64,000 bases of DNA, from assembly GCF_900100375.1 (NCBI RefSeq), contig NZ_FNEZ01000002.1:310001-374000 (forward strand), read 5' to 3'. The notes under the pieces are model-generated. The model saw nothing but the letters and a program-made list of their open reading frames with translations. It made no database searches and was not told the DNA's origin. A program made the position numbers and the translations under genes. This DNA comes from Flavobacterium noncentrifugens (GTDB taxonomy: Bacteria; Bacteroidota; Bacteroidia; Flavobacteriales; Flavobacteriaceae). This document shows positions 34,924 to 43,343 of this stretch, one piece after another (the stretch's first letter is position 1; every line of letters starts with the position of its first letter).

Positions 34924-35862
34924 ATCCTTCAGCGACCCAAAATTAAATTCAAAGCCTGCCAGGAATTTTTCAAGCCGTTTACCAGTAAAGTCAGGCATAA
35001 AAATCCGGTTCATTTTACCCGAAAGCCTGTTTGCATTATTAGAATAGCCATTATTGGCAAGCAAAATGCCTTTTAGCCCGATTTCTTTTGCCAGTTTTTC
35101 TGTGGATTCATTGTAAGAACCATGAGGCAAAGCAAGGTAATCGGCAGGTTTTCCGGTTAATTGCTGTAATTTCTGCACTGACATTAAAAGCTCTTTTTTT
35201 TGGTTCTCTTCGGATAAAGTTCCCAAAGGATAATGATGGTGCGTGTGCAACCCGATACTCGCCAACGGATGTTTTGCAAGTGCCTGAAGCTCGCTGACCG
35301 ACATAGACCTGTAACCTTCACGAGCTTTAAAAGCAATCTGATTCAGGTTTTCAAATGTTTCAAGCCATTTTTCTTTTTCGGGATTTTTGAAGTTCAAAAT
35401 CAGATCTGCCAAATTTTTATACGAATAATCGGCTTTGGAAACCTTTTCTTCCATTCCGGGAAGGTAAAAATGGCCACCACAATTTGCATAATCTGATGCC
35501 AGATGATCCCACCAAAATTCTTTTGAAGTTCCAATGTGTGCAGTGGTAATAAAAAATGCAGCCGGAATATTATATTTTTCAAGAAGCGGCAAAGCGTGAA
35601 GAAAATTATCGGCATAACCATCATCAAAGGTCAGGACTGCACCTGCTTTTTTATCAATCGCCCATTGATCATCGAGGCGCAAAACGGTATAGTTTTTTTT
35701 GATGTAAATGAGCTGCTGTTCGAAATTGTCCAACGTAACCTGCAATCCCAACTCTTCACTGACGTCATTGTCAATTCGATGGTACATGAAAACGAGCACC
35801 GGTTTCCCTTGTATCAGCCTGTTTTTTAGCTTTAATGCTTTATAATACAGCCGCTTTGTCAT
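34918..35862 (-). CDS. Polysaccharide deacetylase family protein
   Basis: 314 residues from the start at 35862; an in-frame ATG at 35946 exists but lies deeper inside the upstream glycosyltransferase gene, so the later start with a 23-bp overlap is preferred. NodB-type carbohydrate esterase: VFMYHRI, then the metal/catalytic motif LTFDDGYADNF and the zinc-binding GLHTHHHYPLG, with LPHGSYNES further on. Acts on cell-surface glycans. In an operon with the glycosyltransferase (overlap) and convergent, overlapping by 6 bp, with lpxK. Confidence 0.88.
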   Translation of the reverse strand: MTKRLYYKALKLKNRLIQGKPVLVFMYHRIDNDVSEELGLQVTLDNFEQQLIYIKKNYTVLRLDDQWAIDKKAGAVLTFDDGYADNFLHALPLLEKYNIPAAFFITTAHIGTSKEFWWDHLASDYANCGGHFYLPGMEEKVSKADYSYKNLADLILNFKNPEKEKWLETFENLNQIAFKAREGYRSMSVSELQALAKHPLASIGLHTHHHYPLGTLSEENQKKELLMSVQKLQQLTGKPADYLALPHGSYNESTEKLAKEIGLKGILLANNGYSNNANRLSGKMNRIFMPDFTGKRLEKFLAGFEFNFGSLKDL

Positions 35863-36808
35863 ATTGATCTGCAATGATGCCGGATTGTTTTTCATTTTCG
35901 GGTTTCCAATATAATTTGGCACTTTCCAACTGTTTGTATGAGGCATATTGCTGTTGGCTCAACCTGTTTTTATATTTGATGATTTTGGGGATTGCAGCAA
36001 CAAGGTCAAAAAGGGCCATTGCTATTGGTTTGATGGCATTTGGGTTGCGCTTTTCAACAACTCTTTTCGTGAATTGTGTCCAAATCGAATACGTCATTTT
36101 TTTAGGAATGTACTTTAGCGGGACAAATAGGAAATACAAATACCAGTCAGACCGCAAGGCACGGCGTTGCCGTATGTAATAATCATTGTTGTTTTTGCGC
36201 CCTTTTAAATCCACCCGATGGTGTGTGAGCACTTGCGGCAAATAATGGATTTCCATGTTTCTGCGCAGCATTTGATACGAAATAAAATCTTCTTCACCAT
36301 AAAATACAAACCAAACCGGGTAATCGGGAATTTTGCGCCAGGAAGAAATTCTCAATACGTGTGCGCCGCCGGCAAAACTCCTGACACGTTGCGGCATTTC
36401 ATCGGTATAAGTAGAAGCAGGTGCAGAAAGGCCCCAAAAAATCCGGAAAGACAACAAGTCTGTCTGTGGATGTGTCTTAAAATAGTTTTCGATGATTTCA
36501 AGCGGTTGCTCTGTGATAAAATGCAGGTCGTCATCTATTGAAATGGCATATTCACCCGATGCTTGGTGCAGCAGTTCATTTCGGCTAACCATCAATCCTT
36601 TGGATGTTTGGTGCTTAATTAATAAAATGCCGGGATGGTTTTCAGAAACATATTCAAAAGTACCGTCACTAGAGCCGTCATCGCAAATAATACATTCCAC
36701 ATCACTCCTTCGCAACAGGTTGCTGATTTTATGAAGCGTAAAAATGAGATCATCACGACGGTTTTTCGTGGCAATCAGGATTGAGAATTTTTTTTCAGGC
36801 TTGATCAT
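35840..36808 (-). CDS. Family 2 glycosyltransferase
   Basis: 322 residues. GT-A fold: FSILIATKNRRDDLIFTLHK, then ECIICDDGSSDGTFEYV, the donor-binding DDD (SIDDDLHF) and the acceptor-side region YGEEDFISYQMLRR. Resembles enzymes decorating surface polysaccharide or glycoprotein. Upstream partner of the polysaccharide deacetylase gene, whose start lies inside it. Donor and acceptor unknown. Confidence 0.88.
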   Translation of the reverse strand: MIKPEKKFSILIATKNRRDDLIFTLHKISNLLRRSDVECIICDDGSSDGTFEYVSENHPGILLIKHQTSKGLMVSRNELLHQASGEYAISIDDDLHFITEQPLEIIENYFKTHPQTDLLSFRIFWGLSAPASTYTDEMPQRVRSFAGGAHVLRISSWRKIPDYPVWFVFYGEEDFISYQMLRRNMEIHYLPQVLTHHRVDLKGRKNNNDYYIRQRRALRSDWYLYFLFVPLKYIPKKMTYSIWTQFTKRVVEKRNPNAIKPIAMALFDLVAAIPKIIKYKNRLSQQQYASYKQLESAKLYWKPENEKQSGIIADQYDKAAVL

Positions 36809-37204
36809 GAAAAACTAAGTTCTGAATTCGGATTAAACTGCTTCGAATCCAAAGAAATGCAACATTAAGCTTATATACGACTTTAAAAAAATTGAGTTTT
36901 CTGTGCTTGCTAAAAAACTGTTTTTTAGGCTACGAATGTACAATATTTTATAATTCAATTGTATATATGATATTTTTTTAAGCCTCAAATAAGAATACGG
37001 AAATTGTTGTTGAAAAATGTTAATTATATGTAAGATATTACATTCACAAAAAAACGAACGTTTAGAAATTGCCTGTTTGTTTTGGCCAAATCTGATTAAA
37101 ATACATTTAATTGTTACTTTTGGCAAACGCTTATATGTACTATGATAAGTATTCTAAGCGTATTTGTTTAAAGATAAGGCACTTAATAAAAAGAAATATT
37201 TAAA
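36809..37204. other. 396-bp AT-rich intergenic region
   Basis: No gene seen. Very AT-rich, with T/A runs near the glycosyltransferase end. Near the PNP gene it holds a -7 element (37115-37122) and an inverted repeat ACGCTTA (37127-37133) / TAAGCGT (37155-37161) that would lie in the transcript leader. Confidence 0.7.
37115..37122 (+). promoter_or_regulatory. -7 promoter element (TACTTTTG) of the PNP gene
   Basis: Exact TAnnTTTG match 82 bp before the ATG at 37205, giving a leader of roughly 75 nt that contains the 7-bp inverted repeat at 37127-37161. Confidence 0.5.
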
Positions 37205-38017
37205 ATGTGGGAAAAAGTTCAGCAAACCGTAGCGTATATTAAACAAAAAACCAACTTCACGCCGGAATACGGTGTCATTTTAGGTTCCGGCCTTGGAAGT
37301 TTTACTGAAGATATCAAAATTGAATTTACGCTTCCTTACAGCGAAATTCCTAATTTTCCGATTTCTACTGTCGAAGGCCATAAAGGTGCTTTGGTTTTTG
37401 GGACAATTGGAGATAAAAAAGTCGTCGCCATGCAGGGGCGATTTCATTATTACGAAGGATACGACATGAAAGAAGTGACGTTTCCGGTTCGCGTCATGAA
37501 ATACATTGGAGTACAAAAACTGATTGTTTCCAATGCTTCAGGCGGTGTGAACCCACATTATAAAGTTGGTTCGATTGTTATTATCAAAGACCACATTAAC
37601 ATGATGCCCGAGCATCCGCTTCGCGGGAAAAATGACGAGCGTTTTGGGCCAAGGTTCGTGAACATGAGCGAACCTTACAGCCGGAAGATGATTTCAAAAG
37701 CAAAAGAAATTGCATACGAACTTGAAATTAATGTCCAAGATGGCGTTTATTTCGGATTGCAAGGCCCAACATTTGAAACTTTATCAGAATATAAAATGGT
37801 CAAAACCATGGGCGGCGATTGTGTTGGAATGTCAACGGTCCCCGAAGTCATCGTAGCGCGCCACATGGAACTCGAAACTTTCGGGATTTCTGTGATTACC
37901 GATATGGGCGACGAAGAAAGCATCGATACGATCACGCATGCAGAAGTACTCGAAGCGGCAAAAAAAGCCGAGCCATTGGTGCGAAACCTGATTGTGGAAC
38001 TGATTAAAAGATATTAA
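37205..38017 (+). CDS. Purine nucleoside phosphorylase
   Basis: 270 residues, trimeric-type PNP (inosine/guanosine-specific). Phosphate-binding GVILGSGLGSF and QGRFHYYEGY, substrate loop SNASGGVN, and the conserved GLQGPTFETLSEY and MGCVGMSTVPE-like GDCVGMSTVPEVI segments. Salvages purine bases. Complete. The gene stands alone between an AT-rich promoter region and a hairpin repeat before the convergent hybrid kinase gene. Confidence 0.94.
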   Translation: MWEKVQQTVAYIKQKTNFTPEYGVILGSGLGSFTEDIKIEFTLPYSEIPNFPISTVEGHKGALVFGTIGDKKVVAMQGRFHYYEGYDMKEVTFPVRVMKYIGVQKLIVSNASGGVNPHYKVGSIVIIKDHINMMPEHPLRGKNDERFGPRFVNMSEPYSRKMISKAKEIAYELEINVQDGVYFGLQGPTFETLSEYKMVKTMGGDCVGMSTVPEVIVARHMELETFGISVITDMGDEESIDTITHAEVLEAAKKAEPLVRNLIVELIKRY

Positions 38018-38021
38018 CCAA

Positions 38022-38085
38022 TTTACGATTTTTGACGTACGATTTATGCAACAAGCGTTCGTAAACCTGACATTAAAAATCCTAA
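38022..38085. repeat. Hairpin repeat family B, copy 2 (diverged)
   Basis: Begins TTTACGATTTTTGACGTACG, loop region ATGCAACAAGCGTTCG, then TAAACCTGACATTAAAAATC. The start matches copy 1 (TTTACGATTT..GA..TACGATTTA) and the ends pair imperfectly, with long A/T runs conserved. It fills the gap between convergent PNP and hybrid kinase genes. Confidence 0.6.
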
Positions 38086-38092
38086 ATAATCA

Positions 38093-40276
38093 TCAGTCTT
38101 TTTTAAGGTTCATCACTAAAGTGCGGTAAAAATCCTGCGGATCAAACGGTTTGGTGATCACATCGTTCATTCCGTAGGATAAAAGCATGTCTCGGTTTTC
38201 ATTAAGTGAAATTGCGGTCAGTGCAATGATAATCGTTTTCTTGTCGAATGTCCTGATCGTTTGTGTGGCGATCGTTCCGTTGATTCCCGGAAGGTGCACA
38301 TCCATTAATACCAGATCGTAAGAATTGTTCTTCACGGCTTCGATCGCATCTTCACCGTTATCGATGACTTCGCAAACCATGCCTTTGTTTTCAACCATTT
38401 TCTTTGTGATCATCTGGTTGATTTTGTTGTCTTCGATCAATAAAACATTCAGGCCGTTTAAAATGCTGTCGTCAAATTCGGCTTTCTTTTCGTGGTGAAT
38501 CTGATCCAATCCGATTTTAAAACTCAGGTCGAACGAAAATGCCGATCCTTTGCCCACTTTACTTTCCACCTTGATTTTTCCGCCAAGGATATCAATGAGT
38601 TTTTTTACGATAGTAAGGCCAAGTCCGGTTCCGCCATATTTCCTGTTGATTTCTATAGAACCTTGGGAGAAACTGTCGAAAACGGCGTCGATTTTTTCTT
38701 CAGGAATTCCGATTCCGGTGTCCAACACTTCAAAATGGATCGATGTGAATTCGGGATTCAATTCATTTACTGCCAATGATACTTTGACTTCGCCGTTTTT
38801 AGTGAATTTTAAAGCGTTGTTGATGAGGTTCAGGAAAATCTGCGATAATTTCGTTGGGTCGCCAATAAGGAAATCCGGAATATTCGGATCAACCTTAATC
38901 GTAAATGCATTGTTGTTGATTGAAGCAAGCTCTTTTAACGAACTCTGGATGTTGCCCAGCAGTTGCTTCAAGTTGAACGTAATGTTTTCGGTTTCAATCG
39001 TGCTCGATTCGATCCTATTGATTTCGAGGATTTCATTGATGAATGTCAGCAGGTAATTTCCCGAAAACTTTAGTGACGTCAGGTAATTCAGCTGTGATTC
39101 TTTCGGATTTTCCTCAAGCAGCAAATGTGTGATTCCGTTGATCGCATTCAGCGGTGTCCGCAATTCATGGCTCACGGTAGAAAGGAATTCTGCCCTGGCT
39201 TTAGAGGCCTTTTCAGCTTTTTCTTTGGCCAGCTGCAACTCATTATTCTTTTCTTTCAGCAGCAAATTCGACTGGTTCCTGATGATGTTGTTTTTGTATA
39301 AGGACAAACTCAGCAGCGACAAAATCGAGATCAGCGCAATGGCAAGGATGCTTATGAGTTTGGCTACTTTATTTGCTTTTTGCTGTTCTTTATTTTCCTT
39401 GTCCATCTGTTCAATGGTCTTGAGCCTTTCACTTTCCTTGAATTGCACATAATCTTCGGCACCGAGTTTTTTAGCGTTCAATGCGGCAATACTGTCTTTA
39501 AGCAGCAAATGTTTTTTGAGGTAAGAATACGCGCGATCCGTATTCAATAATTGTTCGTAAACCTGGCTCAGGGCCAATAATATTTTTGCTTTTTGCTCGA
39601 AGTTTTTATCACGCGCATTAAGTTCGTAGGCGCGGTTCAGGTAATTGAGTGCAAGATTTTTCCGATTGTTAATGGCTTCGATATTCCCAATTTGGTACAA
39701 AGCTTCGGCCTTAGTTTTGAAATCGTCATCGGCATCCGGCTTTGCAATAATCTGGTCGAAAATCGGCGTGGCCATTTTGTATTCGCCTTTGGCCTTATAA
39801 ACAATTCCTTTCTGGAGGTTCAGCAATTCGATCGCATTGGGGATTTTGATCGTTTCATAAATCGTTTTGGCTTTGTCAAAGTAGACTTCGGCTTTAGAAT
39901 AATCGCCTTTTTCCATATAGCACAAACCCAGTTGATAATACGAAAATGCTTGCTGGCTCGATGGTTTTATGGTGTTGAAAAGCGATACGCTACGGAAATA
40001 AGTTTCAATGGCATCATCATATTTCTTGAGTTCGAAATAGATGGCGCCAAGCGTCGCATATGCATTGGCCTCAGCTTCAACATTTTTGGTCTTCTTGGCA
40101 TAATCAATCGCTTTTTGCGCAAATGACAGGGAAAATTTGTAGTTGTCGGTCTTAATATTAAAATTCGACAGCTCAATATAATAACTGACACTATCGTTTT
40201 CTTTTACAGAATCTTTCTTTTTTTGCGGGTAAACAACCGCGCTAAGCAGTAAAAAAAATATTAAGAATTGCCTCAT
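38093..40276 (-). CDS. TPR-domain hybrid sensor histidine kinase / response regulator
   Basis: 727 residues from the start at 40276, which yields the signal peptide MRQFLIFFLLLSAVVYPQ. The periplasmic part is a row of tetratricopeptide repeats (about 50-260; e.g. AYATLGAIYFELKKYDDAI). TM at about 305-325. HisKA H370 in VSHELRTPLNAI, ATPase with NALKF and GTGLGLTIV, then a receiver domain with phospho-acceptor D659 in LVLMDVHLPG and conserved K in TKPFD. A phosphorelay sensor, with no output regulator adjacent. Convergent with the PNP gene. Confidence 0.9.
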   Translation of the reverse strand: MRQFLIFFLLLSAVVYPQKKKDSVKENDSVSYYIELSNFNIKTDNYKFSLSFAQKAIDYAKKTKNVEAEANAYATLGAIYFELKKYDDAIETYFRSVSLFNTIKPSSQQAFSYYQLGLCYMEKGDYSKAEVYFDKAKTIYETIKIPNAIELLNLQKGIVYKAKGEYKMATPIFDQIIAKPDADDDFKTKAEALYQIGNIEAINNRKNLALNYLNRAYELNARDKNFEQKAKILLALSQVYEQLLNTDRAYSYLKKHLLLKDSIAALNAKKLGAEDYVQFKESERLKTIEQMDKENKEQQKANKVAKLISILAIALISILSLLSLSLYKNNIIRNQSNLLLKEKNNELQLAKEKAEKASKARAEFLSTVSHELRTPLNAINGITHLLLEENPKESQLNYLTSLKFSGNYLLTFINEILEINRIESSTIETENITFNLKQLLGNIQSSLKELASINNNAFTIKVDPNIPDFLIGDPTKLSQIFLNLINNALKFTKNGEVKVSLAVNELNPEFTSIHFEVLDTGIGIPEEKIDAVFDSFSQGSIEINRKYGGTGLGLTIVKKLIDILGGKIKVESKVGKGSAFSFDLSFKIGLDQIHHEKKAEFDDSILNGLNVLLIEDNKINQMITKKMVENKGMVCEVIDNGEDAIEAVKNNSYDLVLMDVHLPGINGTIATQTIRTFDKKTIIIALTAISLNENRDMLLSYGMNDVITKPFDPQDFYRTLVMNLKKD

Positions 40277-40318
40277 TAGGACTTCTGGTTTGGTTTTCAA
40301 GGGATTAAATGTACTAAA

Positions 40319-41320
40319 TTATTTCTTATATGTTAAAATAATTAAGTCAATAATTCTTGAAGAATATCCAATTTCGTTGTCATACCAGCCTACGACTTTG
40401 ACCATTTTACCAATTACAGAAGTGAGTTGTGCATCAAAAAGACAGGAATTCCGATTGCCAATGATGTCAACAGACACAATTGGGTCTTCGGTATAATCCA
40501 TAATGCCTTGAAATTCGGTTGCAGCTGCGGTTTTAAAAGCTTCGTTGATCTGCTCAATGCTTACGGCATGTTTCACATAACATGTAATGTCTGTGAGCGA
40601 ACCGTCGGGAACTGGAACACGGATACCGCTTCCGCCGATTTTTCCTTCCATTTCGGGGAAGATTTTTGTCAGTGCTTTCGCAGCTCCAGTTGTCGTTGGC
40701 ACGATAGATTGCGAAGCGCCACGCGCACGGCGTAAATCTTTGTGTGGCTGGTCGTGCAAACTCTGATCGGTAGTATAGGAGTGAACGGTTGTAATGTATG
40801 CCTGTTCAATGCCGCAAAGATCGTTGATGACTTTGATCATCGGTGCGGCGTTGTTCGTTGTGCAGCTGGCGTTTGAAATGATGGTTTCGGTACCGTCTAA
40901 AATGTGCTCGTTTACGCCCAGCACGACGGTTTTAATGTTGTCGACTTCTGACGGTGCTGATAAGATGACTTTTTTTGCCCCGGCTACAATGTGCGCATTG
41001 ATGTCGTCGAAGGTTTTGTATTTTCCGGTTGCTTCAACGGCTACATCGATATGTAATGATTTCCAGTCGAGGTTTGCAATGTTTTTCTCGTGGAAGAATT
41101 GATAATGTTTGCCGCCAACGATAATGGAATTTTCATCAAACGAGCAATCCAGAGGCAGTACGCCATGAATGCTGTCGTATTTGATTAAATGTGCCATGGT
41201 TTTGTTGTCGGCGATATCGTTGATCGCAACGACTTCAATTTCGGGATGTTCGAGCAGCAGGCGGAATAAGTTTCTTCCAATGCGTCCGAATCCGTTGATG
41301 GCAACTTTTATTTTTGTCAT
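40319..41320 (-). CDS. gap: Type I glyceraldehyde-3-phosphate dehydrogenase
   Basis: 333 residues. NAD-binding Rossmann start INGFGRIGRNLFRLL, catalytic C153 in SNASCTTNNAAP, and the QSIVPTTTGAAKA region. Complete. Flavobacteria usually carry more than one gap gene, so this may be the glycolytic or gluconeogenic paralogue; the sequence alone does not decide. A dispersed repeat copy lies 45 bp upstream of the start. Confidence 0.94.
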   Translation of the reverse strand: MTKIKVAINGFGRIGRNLFRLLLEHPEIEVVAINDIADNKTMAHLIKYDSIHGVLPLDCSFDENSIIVGGKHYQFFHEKNIANLDWKSLHIDVAVEATGKYKTFDDINAHIVAGAKKVILSAPSEVDNIKTVVLGVNEHILDGTETIISNASCTTNNAAPMIKVINDLCGIEQAYITTVHSYTTDQSLHDQPHKDLRRARGASQSIVPTTTGAAKALTKIFPEMEGKIGGSGIRVPVPDGSLTDITCYVKHAVSIEQINEAFKTAAATEFQGIMDYTEDPIVSVDIIGNRNSCLFDAQLTSVIGKMVKVVGWYDNEIGYSSRIIDLIILTYKK

Positions 41321-41365
41321 GAAGTGTAAATTGTATGGTCGGAAATTTGGGTATTGACTGCGCTC

Positions 41366-41479
41366 GCGTTAAGGATAACAGCGGAAATCCTGACATTGCT
41401 CAGATAAAATATCTTTAAAGATTCGCATCAAAAGCAATGGCAGATTGTAGCGGATAGCCTGGCCCGCAGGGAAACGCCC
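41366..41479 (+). repeat. Dispersed intergenic repeat, copy 3 (long variant)
   Basis: GCGTTAAGGATAACAGCGG, AAATCCTGACATTGC, a long middle, GCAGATTGTAGCGGATAGCC, then a GC-rich tail TGGCCCGCAGGGAAACGCCC. The plan matches copies 1, 2 and 4, with the outer segments best conserved. It lies between gap and lipA, both on the minus strand. Confidence 0.75.
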
Positions 41480-41492
41480 AAATAATTATTAA

Positions 41493-42362
41493 TTAAAGAA
41501 TGTGTTTTTGGGCATGGTAGGAAGAACGCACCAAAGCGCCGCTTTCTACGTGCCTGAAGCCCATTTCTTTGCCGATTTCTTCGTATTTTTTGAACTGTTC
41601 CGGTGTGATGTATTCTTTTACCGGAAGGTGTTTTTTGCTGGGTTGCAAGTATTGGCCGATCGTTACAATATCGACATTGGCATTGCGCAAATCGCGCATC
41701 GTTTGGATGACTTCTTCTTCCTGTTCGCCCAATCCAAGCATGATGCCAGATTTTGTACGGCGGATTCCGTTGTTTTTTAAATATTTCAACACTTCGAGGC
41801 TGCGGTCGTATTTTGCCTGAATGCGCACTTCACGCGTCAACCGGCGAACGGTTTCCATATTATGCGAAACGACTTCGGGATTGGCTTCGATGATGCGGTC
41901 AATATTTCTTTCATTTCCTTGAAAATCAGGAATTAATGTTTCTAAAGTGGTTTCTGGATTCATTCTGCGGATCGCCTGAACGGTTTCAAACCAAATGATG
42001 GAGCCCATATCTTTTAAATCGTCGCGGTCGACGCTGGTGACAACTGCATGCTTGATTTTCATCAGTTTGATGGAGCGGGCTACTTTTTCAGGTTCGTCCC
42101 AATCAACCGTTTCCGGACGTCCTGTTTTTACACCGCAAAATCCGCACGAACGCGTACAGGTATTTCCAAGGATCATGAATGTTGCCGTTCCTTCGCCCCA
42201 GCATTCGCCCATGTTTGGGCAACTTCCTGAGGTACAGATCGTATTGAGTTTGTATTTGTCGACGAGGCCGCGAAGTTCGGTATATTTTTGTCCAATTGGC
42301 AGTTTTACCTTTAGCCATTTGGGCTTTCCGATCGGTAAAGTATTGTCTAAAACCGTTTCCAT
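41493..42362 (-). CDS. lipA: Lipoyl synthase
   Basis: 289 residues. Radical-SAM enzyme inserting two sulfurs into octanoyl groups of lipoate-dependent enzymes. It carries both iron-sulfur sites: auxiliary cluster cysteines C43, C48, C54 ([12 protein letters not shown]) and the radical-SAM C69, C73, C76 (CTRSCGFC). C-terminal [10 protein letters not shown] is the typical end with the last auxiliary-cluster serine. No lipB next door. A TATCTTTG element lies 20 bp upstream. Confidence 0.97.
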   Translation of the reverse strand: METVLDNTLPIGKPKWLKVKLPIGQKYTELRGLVDKYKLNTICTSGSCPNMGECWGEGTATFMILGNTCTRSCGFCGVKTGRPETVDWDEPEKVARSIKLMKIKHAVVTSVDRDDLKDMGSIIWFETVQAIRRMNPETTLETLIPDFQGNERNIDRIIEANPEVVSHNMETVRRLTREVRIQAKYDRSLEVLKYLKNNGIRRTKSGIMLGLGEQEEEVIQTMRDLRNANVDIVTIGQYLQPSKKHLPVKEYITPEQFKKYEEIGKEMGFRHVESGALVRSSYHAQKHIL

Positions 42363-42381
42363 ACATGCAAATTTTGAAGCA

Positions 42382-42389
42382 CAAAGATA
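42382..42389 (-). promoter_or_regulatory. -7 promoter element (TATCTTTG) of lipA
   Basis: Minus-strand TATCTTTG, 19 bp before the start codon at 42362. Confidence 0.5.
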
Positions 42390-42466
42390 AGCATTGTTTT
42401 GATTTAAACCGTTAATTTCATGTTAGTGAAAAGCGTTGGTTTGTTGGTGAAAATTGAGGTGAAAAA

Positions 42467-43225
42467 TTAGTTTTTTGATTCGCGTTTTTCGAAAATACGA
42501 ATCTGAAAGCCCATTTTTTTTGCAAGGAAATAGGCGATGGAAGTTTTTAAAACGCCCATTCCGTAAATGCTGCTTCGTTTAAAATTGATCGATGAGGCTT
42601 CTTCGAAATATTTCGTTGGGCAGGTGATTTCTGCGATTTCAAATCCGCTAAAGCAAATCTGAGCAAGCATTTGGTTGTCAAAAACAAAATCATCGGAGTT
42701 TTTATGGTACGGAATATTCTGGAGTACATTTGATGAAAAGGCACGGAATCCGGTGTGGTATTCGGATAATTTTTGCCCCATCAGGATATTTTGAAATAAG
42801 GTCAGAAACCGGTTTGCAATATATTTGTACAATGGCATGCCACCGTGAAGCGCGCCTTTTCCTAAAATCCTTGAGCCTAAAACCACTTCATACACTTCAT
42901 TTGCAATTAAATAGCACATCGAGTGAATGAGTTTTGGCGTGTATTGGTAATCGGGGTGCAGCATCACGACAATATCTGCCTGTAAGCTTAACGCTTTGTC
43001 GTAACAGGATTTTTGGTTTCCGCCATAACCTTTATTTGAATCGTGGCGGATGACATGCTGAATGCCAATTTGCTGCGCGATCTCGAAAGTCATGTCCCAA
43101 CTGAAATCATCTACGAGAATGACCTCGTCAACAATGTCAAACGGAATTTCATTGTATGTTTTTTCGAGCGTTTTCTCCGAATTGTAAGCGGGCAAAACCA
43201 CGATGACTTTTTTATTCTTGATCAT
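42467..43225 (-). CDS. Family 2 glycosyltransferase (dolichyl-phosphate mannosyltransferase-like)
   Basis: 252 residues. VIVVLPAYNSEKTLEKTYNE, then DEVILVDDFSWDMTFEIA, and the donor site DIVVMLHPDYQYTP (HPD variant of DxD). The pattern HTGFRAFSS and SDDFVFDNQMLAQ is typical of the DPM1/GtrB-like group that transfers sugars to polyprenyl phosphate. Cytosolic face of the inner membrane; C-terminus has one hydrophobic helix (LKTSIAYFLAKKMGFQI). Monocistronic. Confidence 0.85.
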   Translation of the reverse strand: MIKNKKVIVVLPAYNSEKTLEKTYNEIPFDIVDEVILVDDFSWDMTFEIAQQIGIQHVIRHDSNKGYGGNQKSCYDKALSLQADIVVMLHPDYQYTPKLIHSMCYLIANEVYEVVLGSRILGKGALHGGMPLYKYIANRFLTLFQNILMGQKLSEYHTGFRAFSSNVLQNIPYHKNSDDFVFDNQMLAQICFSGFEIAEITCPTKYFEEASSINFKRSSIYGMGVLKTSIAYFLAKKMGFQIRIFEKRESKN

Positions 43226-43281
43226 AGGAAGCGATTGGCTTTGAATCCAAAAATAGTACAGTTTGCAGCATATACATCATA

Positions 43282-43317
43282 ATAAATAAAAAAAAGCAGC
43301 ACCCGAACAGCGCTGCC
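43282..43317 (-). terminator. Terminator after the T9SS beta-helix gene
   Basis: GCAGC (43296-43300) pairs with GCTGC (43312-43316); A8 on the left becomes the U tract on the minus strand. Confidence 0.7.
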
Positions 43318-43343
43318 TCCAAATATAGGGTTATGTACCCAAA

